Origin: Streptomyces sp. SDr-06
GTDB taxonomy: Bacteria; Actinomycetota; Actinomycetes; Streptomycetales; Streptomycetaceae
Direction: 5' to 3'
DNA: 64,000 nt
NCBI RefSeq assembly: GCF_003324565.1
Contig: NZ_QOLA01000006.1
Coordinates: forward strand, 310,001 to 374,000
The notes below the pieces were generated by a model, which had not been told where the DNA came from, made no database searches, and was given only the letters and a program-made list of their open reading frames with translations. Shown one piece after another: positions 34,663 to 43,522 of this stretch (positions within the stretch are counted from its first letter, which is position 1; each line of letters begins with the position of its first letter). The position numbers were made by a program, and so were the translations under genes.

Positions 34663-35277
34663 ATGCTTGATCGCCCTTCCACTCCCGCCCAGGCTCTCGA
34701 CACTCTGCTGGCGGGCAACCGCCGCTTCGTGGCGGGGACGCCGGGACACCCCAACCAGGACGCCGCACGGCGCGCGGAGCTGGCTCCGGGCCAGCAGCCG
34801 TTCGCCGTGCTGCTCGGCTGTTCCGACTCCCGCCTCGCCGCGGAGATCATCTTCGACCAGGGCCTCGGTGACCTGTTCGTCGTCCGCACCGCGGGCCACG
34901 TGCTGGGCCCCGAGGTGCTCGGCAGCATCGAATACGCCACGAGCGTGCTGGACTGCCGCCTCGTGGTGGTGCTCGGGCACGACTCCTGCGGCGCCGTCGC
35001 AGCGGCTCGCGCCGCCGTCGAAGGGGGGATGCCCGCGGCCGGACACGTGCGGGACGTCGTCGAACGCGTCATGCCCAGCGTGCTGGCCGCGCGTGCCGCA
35101 GGGCTCGAATCCGACAGCGACCTCGTGGACGCCCATCTTCGGCACACCGTCGACCTGCTCCTCGACCGCTCCCGGATCCTCGCCGACCAGGTGGCGAGCG
35201 GCCGCGCCGCCATCGCGGGCCTGGCCTACCGGCTGGCCGAAGGCACCGCCCGCAGGGTCACCGCGCGGGGTGTCTAG
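34663..35277 (+). CDS. Beta-class carbonic anhydrase
   Basis: 204 residues. Zinc ligands: Cys53 and Asp55-Arg57 in CSDSR, His106 and Cys109 in LGHDSCGA. Interconverts CO2 and bicarbonate in the cytosol. RTAGHV and GSIEYA are also family-typical. ATG 34663 has a TATGCT -10-like box 7 bp before it, so the message may be leaderless; there is no Shine-Dalgarno. Divergent from the sigma factor gene with a 175-bp gap. Confidence 0.93.
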   Translation: MLDRPSTPAQALDTLLAGNRRFVAGTPGHPNQDAARRAELAPGQQPFAVLLGCSDSRLAAEIIFDQGLGDLFVVRTAGHVLGPEVLGSIEYATSVLDCRLVVVLGHDSCGAVAAARAAVEGGMPAAGHVRDVVERVMPSVLAARAAGLESDSDLVDAHLRHTVDLLLDRSRILADQVASGRAAIAGLAYRLAEGTARRVTARGV

Positions 35278-35286
35278 CGCGGGTCC

Positions 35287-35697
35287 CTAGCGCGGGAGGG
35301 CGACGCGGATGTCCTTGCCGCCGTCACTGGAAGGGGTGACAGTCACCTCGCGTGCGAGGTGGCGGACCAGCGGCCAGCCGAAGCCGCCGCCGTACCCGCT
35401 GAGGTCCGGCGGCCGCTCCCCCGGGGGTACGGGGCTGGGGTCGCGCACGCTGACGTGCAGCGTGCCGCCGTCGGCGGCGAACCGCAGCGCCGTGACCCCG
35501 CCCGCATGCCGCAACGCGTTCGTGACGAGCTCGGAGACGACGAGCACCACGTTCTCGGCGCATTCTCTGGACGGCAGGGGTGCCAGCGCGGCAAGGAAGA
35601 CGCGGGCCGCGTCGCGGGCCTCGGCGGCCGTGGCCGGACTCGTGGCCCGCACGGCGGAGGCCGCCGCGGGACGTGTGCCGGCAAGCGGGCGAGCCAT
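35287..35697 (-). CDS. RsbW-like ATP-binding protein (HATPase, anti-sigma type)
   Basis: 136 residues. N box SELVTNALRHA, G1-like VRDPSPVPP and G2-like GGFGWPLVRHLA define a GHKL ATPase of the RsbW/SpoIIAB kind, which in Streptomyces bind sigma factors or anti-anti-sigma proteins. Start ATG 35697 has AGGGGG 9 bp upstream. Convergent with carbonic anhydrase; both stop codons lie in a 10-bp direct repeat CTAGCGCGGG. Partner not shown, but the SigB-family gene is only 0.8 kb away. Confidence 0.85.
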   Translation of the reverse strand: MARPLAGTRPAAASAVRATSPATAAEARDAARVFLAALAPLPSRECAENVVLVVSELVTNALRHAGGVTALRFAADGGTLHVSVRDPSPVPPGERPPDLSGYGGGFGWPLVRHLAREVTVTPSSDGGKDIRVALPR

Positions 35698-36045
35698 GTT
35701 CGGAACCCCCTGAGGTGTGCTCGTCGATGTGGATGCGCAGGGGCTTCTGCCCACATTCGTCAGAGCCGAACATATGCGCTTCGTCCAAGGCTGCCACGTC
35801 CCCCGATCCTGTTCCGCACCTGGTGGCTCTTTGGAGGGCGTGACCCTCCGTGCGGGCGCGCTGTCACTCCCCGGGGTGGGCGGACCAATCCTTCGCCACG
35901 CCCGCACCGGATCACCCCGGGAAGCCCGCGGTCAAGGAGGATCGAGCCGACGCCGGGGAAGATCCAGTCATCCGCCCCCTCCCCTCTCCCCCAGCCCCGC
36001 AGTCACCCCGTTGACGAAGAGCGCACCTCTTGAGGAGGCCCCCAA
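35698..36045. other. 350-bp divergent gap before photolyase
   Basis: No gene recognised. A small hairpin GGAGGG-CGTGA-CCCTCC lies at 35833-35849. A TTGACG at 36011 could be a -35, but I see no matching -10. Confidence 0.4.
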
Positions 36046-37403
36046 GTGCCGGTTTCCGTAGCCCTGTTCACATCCGATCTGCGCCTGCACGACAATCCGG
36101 TGCTGGCCGCGGCCGCACGCGAGGGCGAGCAGGTGGTGCCGCTGTTCGTGGACGACGACGGGGTGCGGGCGGCCGGGTTCGACGCCCCCAACCGTCGCGC
36201 CTTCCTCGCCGACTGTCTGGCCGACCTCGATGCCGCGCTACGGGCCCGCGGCGGCCATCTGGTGGTGCGGGCCGGTGACGTGGTGGAGCAGGTGTGCGCC
36301 GTGGCGACCGAGACGCGCGCGGTGCGCGTCCATGTCGCGGGGGGCGTCAGCCGGTACGCCGCACGCCGCGAGGAGCGCCTGCGCACGGCGCTGGAGGAGC
36401 TCGGCTGCGAGCTGTCCGTGCATGACGCGGTGGTGACCGCTGCCCGCCGGGGGCTGTCACCCCGGCGGGCAGCGACCACTACGCCGTGTTCACGCCGTAT
36501 CTGCGCCGCTGGAGCGAGGAGGGCGTCCGCGAGGTGGTCACGGCGCCGCGGAAGATCTCCGTTCCCAGGGTCGCCGCGGGCACCCTGCCCCGACGCGCCG
36601 GGACGGCCCGGGTGTCGCCCGGCCTCATGGAGGGCGGGGAGACGGCGGGCAGGCGGCGGCTTCGGCAGTGGCTGTCCGGCGGCATCGCCGGGTACGAGGA
36701 CGGCCACGACGACCTGGCGGGCGACGCCACGTCGCGGCTGTCCCCCTTCCTCCACTTCGGCGCGCTGTCCGCCGCCGAGCTCGTACATCTCGCGAAGCGC
36801 GAGGGATCGCCGGGCGCGCACGCGTTCATCCGGCAGCTGGCCTGGCGGGACTTTCATCACCAGGTGCTCGCGGCCCGCCCGGACACGGCGCGGGAGGACT
36901 ACCGGCCGCGCGGCGACCGGTGGCGTGCCGACGAGCGGGAGGTCGCCGCGTGGCGCGAGGGGCGCACCGGCTACCCGCTGGTGGACGCGGCGATGCGGCA
37001 GCTCGCCCACGAGGGGTGGATGCACAACCGGGGCCGGATGCTGGTGGCGAGCTTCCTCACCAAGACGCTCTACGCCGACTGGCGGACCGGCGCCCGCCAC
37101 TTCCTGGACCTCCTGGTCGACGGAGACATCGCCAACAACCAGCTCAACTGGCAGTGGGTGGCCGGAACCGGCACCGACACCCGGCCCAACCGGGTCCTGA
37201 ACCCGGTCATCCAGGGCAAGCGCTTCGACCCGCGGGGCGCCTACGTAACACGCTGGGTGCCCGAACTCGCCGGTCTGGAGCACAAGTTCATCCACGAGCC
37301 GTGGAAGCTGAAGGCCGCGGACCGGGCCGGGATCGACTACCCCGACCCGATCGTGGACCTCGCCGAGGCCCGCGCCCGCTTCGAGCGGGCCCGCGGGGTG
37401 TGA
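36046..37403 (+). pseudogene. phr: Deoxyribodipyrimidine photolyase, interrupted by one-base frameshift
   Basis: GTG 36046 after GAGGAGG opens VSVALFTSDLRLHDNPVLAA (antenna domain), in frame to about 36440. The rest (PPGAVTPAGSDHYAVFTPYL, LSPFLHFGALSAAELVHLAK, FIRQLAWRDFHHQVLA, WMHNRGRMLVASFLTKTLYA, GDIANNQLNWQWVAGTGTDT and RVLNPVIQGKRFD) is in another frame. Adding one C near 36443-36445 restores 452 residues, the normal length. FAD-binding and tryptophan motifs are otherwise complete. The lesion sits in a perfect 13-bp hairpin (36440-36452 with 36460-36472). It may be a real mutation or a sequencing compression. Confidence 0.9.
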
Positions 37404-37608
37404 TGCCTTGGAAGCGCGCCGTGCAGGCCGAGTCTCGGCATCCGAGCCCTTGTCCCTGCCAGCGCGCTGCGCCACGCGCGAAGCGGGACAGGGCCGTTGA
37501 CCGGAACCTCCTGACGAGGCGCACTCGTCGCGCGAAGAAAGGTCCAGAGGACAGGCCGTGCCCCCTACCCTGACGGTGACGAGCTGCTCAGAGAGAGGCA
37601 ACGCCGTT

Positions 37609-38862
37609 ATGTCTCCTGACGCCACCCCGGACCCGTACGAGGATCCTGTGCGCTTTGGTCAACGCGTCCAGATCTTTCGGACCCGCCGCGGCATGACCCG
37701 CGAGCAGTTGGCCGGTCTCATGGGCCATCACTCCTCGTGGGTGAAGAAGATCGAGGGCGGGCAGCTGAGGATGCCACGACTGCCCGAGATCCTGCGCTTC
37801 GCGGAGGTACTCCGCGTACGCACCCTCAACGATCTGGTCGGAGGGGACAACGCCCCTGAGGTCGACCTGTTCGTCGGCCCCGGGCACCCCAAGCTCCCGG
37901 CGGTGGCCAGGGTGATCAACGCCTACCCCCTGGACAGCGACCGCGCCGCGCCCGGACCCGAGTACCTGCGTGCGCGACTGGCAACCGCGTGGGCGGCACG
38001 CCACAAGGCACCCAACCACCGCGAAGTGCTGGGCAACTTGCTGCCGGGCTTGATCCAGGATGCGCAACTCGCCGTACGTCAGAGCGAGACGGTACCGGCA
38101 CGCCGCGCCGCCCAGGCCGTCCTGTCCGAGGTGTACAGCCTCAGCCAGTTCTTCGTCGCCTACCAGCCCGACTCCGCGCTGCTCTGGCGGGTGGCCGAGC
38201 GAGGCATGGTCGCCGCGCAGGAGAGCGAGGATCCGCACGCGATCGGCGTAGCCGCGTGGCTGGCCGTCCAAGCCCATCGCGACAGTGGTCCGGCGCATTT
38301 CGACGCGGCGGACGACCTCACCCTCACCACCCTGCGCTACCTCTCGGCGCTTCTCCCCGACGCTCCGGACAACGTACGTGCCATCGCCGGCGCGTTGCAG
38401 TTCGAGGCGGGCTACACCGCGGCGCGGCGAGCGGAGTCCGGGTCGGCATGGGGGTGGTGGGACAAGGCCATGCGCTCGGCTCGCGCCCTGCCTGCGGACT
38501 ACTACCACCCCGTCACGTCGTTCGGGCAGGCCATCATGGGCGCCCACGCGGTCACAGTGGCCGTCGAGCTGCGAGCCGGCGGCGAATCGGTGCGACAGGC
38601 TGAGCGCGCCGGGGCGGACACGATTCCGTCGCGGCCCCGACGGGCTCGGCACCGGATCGAGCAGGCCCGCGCCTACCACCTGGACGGGCAGCACGACACG
38701 GCGCTGGCCACGCTGGAACTGGCTCACGCCGCCGCTCCCGAGACGATCAGGTACAACGGCTACGCTCGGCGGCTGATACTCGAGGAGGCGGCCTGTCGCA
38801 CGCCCGAGCGCCGACGTCGCGCAGCGGAACTCGCCGTGAAGATCGGCATGTTGGCAGCGTGA
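37609..38862 (+). CDS. XRE-type helix-turn-helix regulator, Streptomyces long form
   Basis: 417 residues. Residues ~18-75 form the HTH: FGQRVQIFRTRRGMTREQLA, GLMGHHSSWVKKIEGGQLRM, PRLPEILRFAEVLRV. The rest is helical and TPR-like (TYARR, RRARHRIEQARAYHLDGQHD, TALATLELAHAAAPETIRYN). Such proteins are abundant in Streptomyces and usually have a small downstream partner. ATG 37609 after GAGAGAGG. The partner is the 162-residue gene at 38947, but a strong hairpin separates the two. Confidence 0.9.
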   Translation: MSPDATPDPYEDPVRFGQRVQIFRTRRGMTREQLAGLMGHHSSWVKKIEGGQLRMPRLPEILRFAEVLRVRTLNDLVGGDNAPEVDLFVGPGHPKLPAVARVINAYPLDSDRAAPGPEYLRARLATAWAARHKAPNHREVLGNLLPGLIQDAQLAVRQSETVPARRAAQAVLSEVYSLSQFFVAYQPDSALLWRVAERGMVAAQESEDPHAIGVAAWLAVQAHRDSGPAHFDAADDLTLTTLRYLSALLPDAPDNVRAIAGALQFEAGYTAARRAESGSAWGWWDKAMRSARALPADYYHPVTSFGQAIMGAHAVTVAVELRAGGESVRQAERAGADTIPSRPRRARHRIEQARAYHLDGQHDTALATLELAHAAAPETIRYNGYARRLILEEAACRTPERRRRAAELAVKIGMLAA

Positions 38863-38892
38863 GGCAGGGGGCCGAATCCCGGCCCCCTGCCT
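38862..38892 (+). terminator. Hairpin between XRE gene and its downstream partner
   Basis: AGGCAGGGGGCC (38862-38873, starting inside the stop codon) pairs perfectly with 38881-38892, loop 7 nt. May terminate or attenuate transcription into the 38947 gene. Confidence 0.7.
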
Positions 38893-38946
38893 GCGGCGAA
38901 CGCTCCTACCGTCGATGGTCATCGCACACCGACCGAGGAGCGAACC

Positions 38947-39435
38947 GTGCACACCGCCACCCATGCCGCCAGAGACGCCGCCGTCGAGGCTTGGCTCACC
39001 GCCGACCTCAAGAGGCCGAGCTACGCACACGAGGAGTGGCAGCGCCATCATCTGGCGTGTCTCGCACTCGGCCGCCGCTTCTCGGCCGTCCGCTTGACCG
39101 ACGAGGTCGTGTACGCCGCGGCAGGCCAGGTACCAGGGCTCGCTGTCGCTGTCCTGCGCGGGCTCGACGGGCCCGTCATCCATGATCCGTACGGGCGCCG
39201 GTTCTATGCCCTGGTGCCGCCGTCGCCGCCCAAGCCGTGTCTCGGACCGGGCGCGACCCATCTCGGTCTCGGCAGCTACCTGGGCGTACCCCGCGTCGGC
39301 TGCACCGGGCCGGACGAGTCTCACGCGAGTTACTGGGCGGTGCCCATCGAGGCGCCCGGCTCGCTGTGTGATCCCGCACGGCTCACGGAGCTGATCAGGG
39401 CGGGCACGGCCATGCCCGGCGGGGCCGAGTCGTGA
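38947..39435 (+). CDS. Hypothetical partner protein of XRE regulator (162 aa)
   Basis: GTG 38947 after GAGGAG. N-terminal helices (AVEAWLTADLKRPSYAHEEW, QRHHLACLALGRRFSAVRLT), then strands LAVAVLRGLDGPVIHDPYGR, RFYALVPPSP, LGLGSYLGVPRVG, HASYWAVPIEAPGSLCDPAR. No catalytic motif is obvious. A truncated paralogue lies at 13512-13889, keeping the segment from SAVRLT onward. The conserved core HDPYGRRFYAL...YLGVPR...YWAVP suggests a fold for ligand or protein binding. Function unknown. Confidence 0.8.
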   Translation: MHTATHAARDAAVEAWLTADLKRPSYAHEEWQRHHLACLALGRRFSAVRLTDEVVYAAAGQVPGLAVAVLRGLDGPVIHDPYGRRFYALVPPSPPKPCLGPGATHLGLGSYLGVPRVGCTGPDESHASYWAVPIEAPGSLCDPARLTELIRAGTAMPGGAES

Positions 39436-39470
39436 ACAGGCCGGCCATCCACCGCCCGCTCCGGCCACGG

Positions 39471-39507
39471 CCCGGCACCCCCGCTCAAGTACTGCGGGGG
39501 CGCCGGG
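39471..39507 (+). terminator. Terminator after the 162-aa gene
   Basis: CCCGGCACCCCCGC (39471-39484) pairs with 39494-39507 with a single mismatch, loop 9 nt. Confidence 0.75.
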
Positions 39508-39594
39508 ATGGTGCGGTGGGTGTCATGACTCTCCGGTCCCTGAGTGGGTCCTGTCACTCTCGGGGCCGTTCGGTTCGGGCGGAGGCCTATCGGC

Positions 39595-39999
39595 TCACCA
39601 GCGGTCGACGCCCATCGTGTTCGCGGCACTGTGCACCGCGTTGTAGTGCGGAATCGACATGTCCGACTTCTTCTGCTTCGCGGGCAGGTTCCGGTCGTTG
39701 TGCCGGAACTCGTCGCGCGCGGCCGCCAGCAGGCTCGTGCCGTAGCTGACGGGCACGTCGTCCTTGCCGTGCACAGGATGCGACTTGGCGGCGGTCTGGC
39801 TCCCGGCGTTGGCCAGGATGCTGCGCGCCTGGTTGTAGGCCGCGGGCTTGATGGTCTTCGGATTGGCGGCGATCGCGTGCGCGCCGCTGACCGTGCGCGC
39901 GCCGTCAACGGCGACGGCGGCGGAGGCGGGCGCGACTGCGGCGGCGAAAGCTCCGACCGCCAAAACGGTGGCAAGTCCCGTACGGGCGATGAATTGCAT
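39595..39999 (-). CDS. Secreted protein of unknown function (134 aa)
   Basis: Signal peptide MQFIARTGLATVLAVGAFAA, AVAPASA, then a mature region of about 105 residues. KPAAYNQARSILANAGSQTA and SYGTSLLAAARDEFRHND, RNLPAKQKKSDMSIPHYNAV are predicted helices, with no Cys. GAGGA lies 5 bp before ATG 39999. I do not recognise a family. Confidence 0.7.
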   Translation of the reverse strand: MQFIARTGLATVLAVGAFAAAVAPASAAVAVDGARTVSGAHAIAANPKTIKPAAYNQARSILANAGSQTAAKSHPVHGKDDVPVSYGTSLLAAARDEFRHNDRNLPAKQKKSDMSIPHYNAVHSAANTMGVDRW

Positions 40000-40266
40000 A
40001 CGATTCCTCGCTTACTGGAGATAATGCGTGCCGAATGGTGCAAGTGCCAGCCTGCCGCATGCGGGCAGACAGACAGGCGTGCCGCTGGCTGGATACGGTG
40101 GCAACTCCCCTGGCAAAATCGCGTCGGAGGGGGCCCGCCCGACCTCGGAGGCGGTGCGCGTCAAGGCGACGTACGACATCACATCTGTCCGAATTCGCCC
40201 CCGACCATACCCACGTCACCCGGCGAGGACCGCAGCCCCTTCAACGTGCCCGATGCGGACGTCCGC

Positions 40267-41163
40267 TCATGCCCGCACCGCAGGCATGAGGACCTGCGCG
40301 CACCACTCGCGGAACGTCGTCGGGCTCCCGGTCTCCGGGGTGCGGCCCACGCCGTTGTCGAGGCCTTCGTCCTTGGCCCGCATCATGGCGATGTAGCCCT
40401 GCACGAGCGCGTCGCTCATGCCGCGTCCGGCGAACTGGGCACGCAGCTCGCCGAGCGACTGGCGCTCGTAGCGGACCGGGCGGCCGAGCACGTCGGACAT
40501 GATGCGCGCCATGTCGTTCCCCGACAGGTCCTCCGGGCCCAGCACCGGGACCTCGCCCACCCCCGTCCAGGTGCGGTCGAGCAACAGGCCGACCGCGGTC
40601 TCGGCGATGTCCTGGACGGCGGCCAGCGGGGCCCTGCGGTCGGCCGCGGCGGTGCCCGTGAACACACCGTGGTCGCGGATCGAGGCGACCTGCCACAGCA
40701 GGTTGTCCATGAAGGAGGGGTTGGCCAGCGCCCGGAAGGCGACGCCCGTGTCCGCGATGAGGTCGTCCATGTCCAGGGACGCCGTCACGTGTCCGGCGCG
40801 GTCGGCGACAGCGGTGCCGCGGCCGAGCGCCGAGACACCGACGACGTGTCCCACGCCATGGGCGGTGAGCGCCTTCGCCGCCGGGCAGGTGAAGTCGCGG
40901 TAGACGGCGTCCAGACTCGATGCGCGCGGGTCCGGCGGGGCCAGCCAGAAGACGGCGTCCGCGCCGGCGAAGGCCCGGTCGACCACCTCGGCGTCGCCGT
41001 GCGAGCCGGTCACGATGTCCACACGGGTGCGGACGGCGTCGGGGAGTTTGTCGGGGTCGCGCACGATGACGCGCAGTTGCTCACCGTGGGTGGGCGCCCC
41101 GTCGAGCAGGACGTCCAGGACTCGGCTGCCGATCTGGCCGGTGGGAGTAGTGATGACGATCAT
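40267..41163 (-). CDS. NmrA-like NAD(P)-binding protein
   Basis: 298 residues. MIVITTPTGQIGSRVLDVLL is the GxxGxxG Rossmann motif of atypical SDRs, then VIVRDPDKLPDAV, VDIVTGSHGDAEVVDRAFAG and DAVFWLAPP as in NmrA/azoreductase-like proteins. Lacks YxxxK, so it may sense NADP(H) or reduce quinones. ATG 41163 at the divergent promoter with the LysR gene at 41232; the LysR product probably controls it. Confidence 0.9.
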   Translation of the reverse strand: MIVITTPTGQIGSRVLDVLLDGAPTHGEQLRVIVRDPDKLPDAVRTRVDIVTGSHGDAEVVDRAFAGADAVFWLAPPDPRASSLDAVYRDFTCPAAKALTAHGVGHVVGVSALGRGTAVADRAGHVTASLDMDDLIADTGVAFRALANPSFMDNLLWQVASIRDHGVFTGTAAADRRAPLAAVQDIAETAVGLLLDRTWTGVGEVPVLGPEDLSGNDMARIMSDVLGRPVRYERQSLGELRAQFAGRGMSDALVQGYIAMMRAKDEGLDNGVGRTPETGSPTTFREWCAQVLMPAVRA

Positions 41164-41197
41164 GCTTCGAGTCTCGGGGCCCGCGCCCGCGGCCGTC

Positions 41198-41218
41198 CAA
41201 TACCCTTCCGGCCGATTG
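41198..41218. promoter_or_regulatory. Putative LysR-type binding site
   Basis: CAAT (41198-41201) and ATTG (41215-41218) form an inverted repeat with 13-bp spacing in the 68-bp gap. Repeats of ATACC overlap it. Confidence 0.4.
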
Positions 41219-41231
41219 ATACCTTGGAGGC

Positions 41232-42050
41232 ATGGATCTCGACCTTCGCAAGCTCCGCTACTTCGTCGCCGTGGCCGAGCACCGGCACTTCGGCCGGGCG
41301 GCGGAGCAGCTCTACATCGCCCAACCGGTGCTCAGCCGCCAAATCAGGGCCTTCGAGCGCGAGTTGGGGTGCTCGCTGCTCGTGCGGACCACCCGCAGCG
41401 TGGAGTTGACCGCCGCGGGCCGACAGCTCTACGAGGAGGCGCAAGGGACCCTCGCGGCAGTCGCGGCCTCCGTGGGCCGCGTGCACGACATCGATCGCGG
41501 AGTCCAGCGACTGGTGGTCGCCTTCTCCCCCGGGTTGCATGTCTCCGAGGTGATCCGGGCCTTCACCGCGCGCCACCCCCACGTCGAGACCGATGTCGTT
41601 CCGGCCCGCTGGTGGGAGCCGGACGCGCCCCTGCGGGACGGCCGGGCCCAAGTGGGTTATCTGCGGCGCCCGTTCACCGACACCGGGCTGCACACCATCC
41701 CCATCGGCCAGGAGCCCCGGGTCGCCTGCCTGCCCGCGGCCCACCCGCTGGCACACCGCGACGCACTCACCTCCGCGGACCTCGACGGTGAGCCCATGCT
41801 CGGCTCGCCGCGGCGGAGGACGGCCTCGCTCGAGGAGAAGATCGAGCTGATCGCCTCGGGGCAGGGCATCGCGCTCCTGCCCTTGAGCGTCGCGGTCTCC
41901 TACTCCCGATCTGGCCTCGTCCACCTCACCGTCACGGACGCGCCCGCGGCCGAGACCTGCCTGGTGGTGGCCGGGGATGGGCAGAACAGGCCGCTGCGCG
42001 ACTTCCTGGAGATCGCCGTCGCGACACTGCGGACCACCTCGGGGGCATGA
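41232..42050 (+). CDS. LysR family transcriptional regulator
   Basis: 272 residues. N-terminal LRKLRYFVAVAEHRHFGRAA, EQLYIAQPVLSRQIRAFERE is the HTH, followed by the effector domain VVAFSPGLHVSEVIRAFTAR to the C-terminus. Somewhat shorter than typical 290-310 residues but complete. ATG 41232 with GGAGG upstream. Divergent from the NmrA gene, the classical arrangement for a LysR regulator and target. Confidence 0.93.
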   Translation: MDLDLRKLRYFVAVAEHRHFGRAAEQLYIAQPVLSRQIRAFERELGCSLLVRTTRSVELTAAGRQLYEEAQGTLAAVAASVGRVHDIDRGVQRLVVAFSPGLHVSEVIRAFTARHPHVETDVVPARWWEPDAPLRDGRAQVGYLRRPFTDTGLHTIPIGQEPRVACLPAAHPLAHRDALTSADLDGEPMLGSPRRRTASLEEKIELIASGQGIALLPLSVAVSYSRSGLVHLTVTDAPAAETCLVVAGDGQNRPLRDFLEIAVATLRTTSGA

Positions 42051-42059
42051 CGGACCGCC

Positions 42060-42188
42060 TGCCGCATCCCGGCTCAACGCCGGTCGCACCCGCGGACGCC
42101 GCACCCCGGTGAGCGCCGTCGCACCCACGAACGCCGCATCCCGGTGAACGCCCTGGCATCCGCGGACGCCGCATCCCATGGCGCGACA
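42060..42188. repeat. Degenerate 35-bp tandem repeat, about 3.5 copies
   Basis: Units at 42084-42118, 42119-42153 and 42154-42188 (and a partial unit before) share GCAYCC-RCGRACGCCGCA-YCCC-GGTGARCGCC with few differences. It begins right after the lysR stop codon. Confidence 0.7.
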
Positions 42189-42303
42189 GCGCTGAGCACC
42201 TGTTATGGACCAGCGGCCGAACTCCCGTCGCGCGAGCAGCCGGAGGCCCGCGCCCAACCCCTGGACGCGGGCCTCCGGTGCCTCGCGAGACAACCCGATC
42301 GCG

Positions 42304-42858
42304 TCACCGCTGCGGCGAGCCGCTCTCCGTGGGCGCATGGCACACCCCGCCCTCCACCATCTTCAGGTGCGCCGCCACGACCGGCCGCGCCGCCTGGGCG
42401 GCCGCCCGGATCTGGCTGTCCTTGCCGGACTTCAGCTCCTTGTCGATCAGCGCGAGCGCCTGCTGGTGGCCGCTGCTCTGGTCCTTCAGCCACGCACTGT
42501 CGTACGCCGCGGTGCCGTTCTTCGACTTCAGCGCGGACAACTGCTTCTGCTGGGCGGCGCTGGGCTCCTTCGCCATGGTGATGCCCTTGCTCTTGGCCAG
42601 GGCCGCGCCCTTGGAGTCAAGGGTGGTGTGGTCGCGCACGATGATGTCGGCGACCCGTTTCACGCAGTCGGTGGTCGCATGGGTGCGGGCGTCCTTGCCC
42701 GCGGCGATCTCGGCCAGGTTGGCCTGGTGGATCGTCTGGAGAAAGACGGCGTCCGAGTCGGCGGCGGGGCTGGCCGCGCCGAACGCGGTCGCCGTCCCCG
42801 TGAGGGCGAGCACTCCGGCGGCGGCAGCCACTGTCACACAGGTGTGGGTGAAACGCAT
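42304..42858 (-). CDS. DUF4142 domain exported protein
   Basis: 184 residues. Signal peptide MRFTHTCVTVAAAAGVLALT, GTATAFGA, then a four-helix DUF4142 domain: DAVFLQTIHQANLAEIAAGK, VADIIVRDHTTLDSKGAALA, AAQQKQLSALKSKN, SAWLKDQSSGHQQALALIDK. The ferritin-like fold has His and Glu positions (HQANLAEI, DHTTL, GHQQ) but a metal site is not proven. Located outside the membrane; function unknown. GGAGG lies 5 bp before ATG 42858. Confidence 0.9.
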   Translation of the reverse strand: MRFTHTCVTVAAAAGVLALTGTATAFGAASPAADSDAVFLQTIHQANLAEIAAGKDARTHATTDCVKRVADIIVRDHTTLDSKGAALAKSKGITMAKEPSAAQQKQLSALKSKNGTAAYDSAWLKDQSSGHQQALALIDKELKSGKDSQIRAAAQAARPVVAAHLKMVEGGVCHAPTESGSPQR

Positions 42859-43156
42859 GAGACCTCCACGTATCCGTGGGCCTGGTGAGGGCCACTTCGG
42901 CATCCGGACCGCTGATGCCGGTCCGGGCAATGGCTCAACCCGAGACATCCTAGGCGCGCCTTCCAGCACCCGCCCGTCCAGATCACTCACCGTCACGGAC
43001 ATGCCCGAAGCACCTGGTCAGCACCTCTGCGAAGGGGGCGCGCTCGCGTTCCCCCCGGCTCGAAACATCTTCTGAACCGGCCGGGTCCTGCCCATCCGCG
43101 GCCCCCTGAACGACCGGCTCTTCGTCAGATTCACCCATCGGCGATAGGTTGTCGAA

Positions 43157-43522
43157 GTGGCACAAGCGAAGCGTGAGGCCGCCGCCGTCGAGGTGCTCGA
43201 CCTCCTCGTCGAGGCCGGGCTCCACAACATGCGCACGGGGCGGCTCGCGCGGTGGACTGGTGCCGAACTGCCTTCGCTCTCGTGGGACTTCCGCACCAAG
43301 AGCGCATCTCCTGGCGCCATGACCGAGGCCGCCACCGCATCCCAGGTGTGTGTGGACAGCGCGCGGCTCCGGGCCGGTCTTCCCTTGATCGGCCCGGAGT
43401 CGGCCTTCGAAGCGGGGCCACCTCTCGTCGCGGTGGGCTCGACTCACCACGTGAGCGTACGGACAGCGGATCTGCGGCGTACGGCCCGAAGGACCAACTC
43501 CCGGCGAGCATCGCCTGGTTGA
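43157..43522 (+). CDS. Possible hypothetical protein (121 aa)
   Basis: GTG 43157. The first 40 residues (AQAKREAAAVEVLDLLVEAG, LHNMRTGRLARWTGAELPS) have gene-like codon use, but the second half does not and no motif is visible. It may be the 5' part of a decayed gene. Weak support. Confidence 0.3.
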   Translation: MAQAKREAAAVEVLDLLVEAGLHNMRTGRLARWTGAELPSLSWDFRTKSASPGAMTEAATASQVCVDSARLRAGLPLIGPESAFEAGPPLVAVGSTHHVSVRTADLRRTARRTNSRRASPG

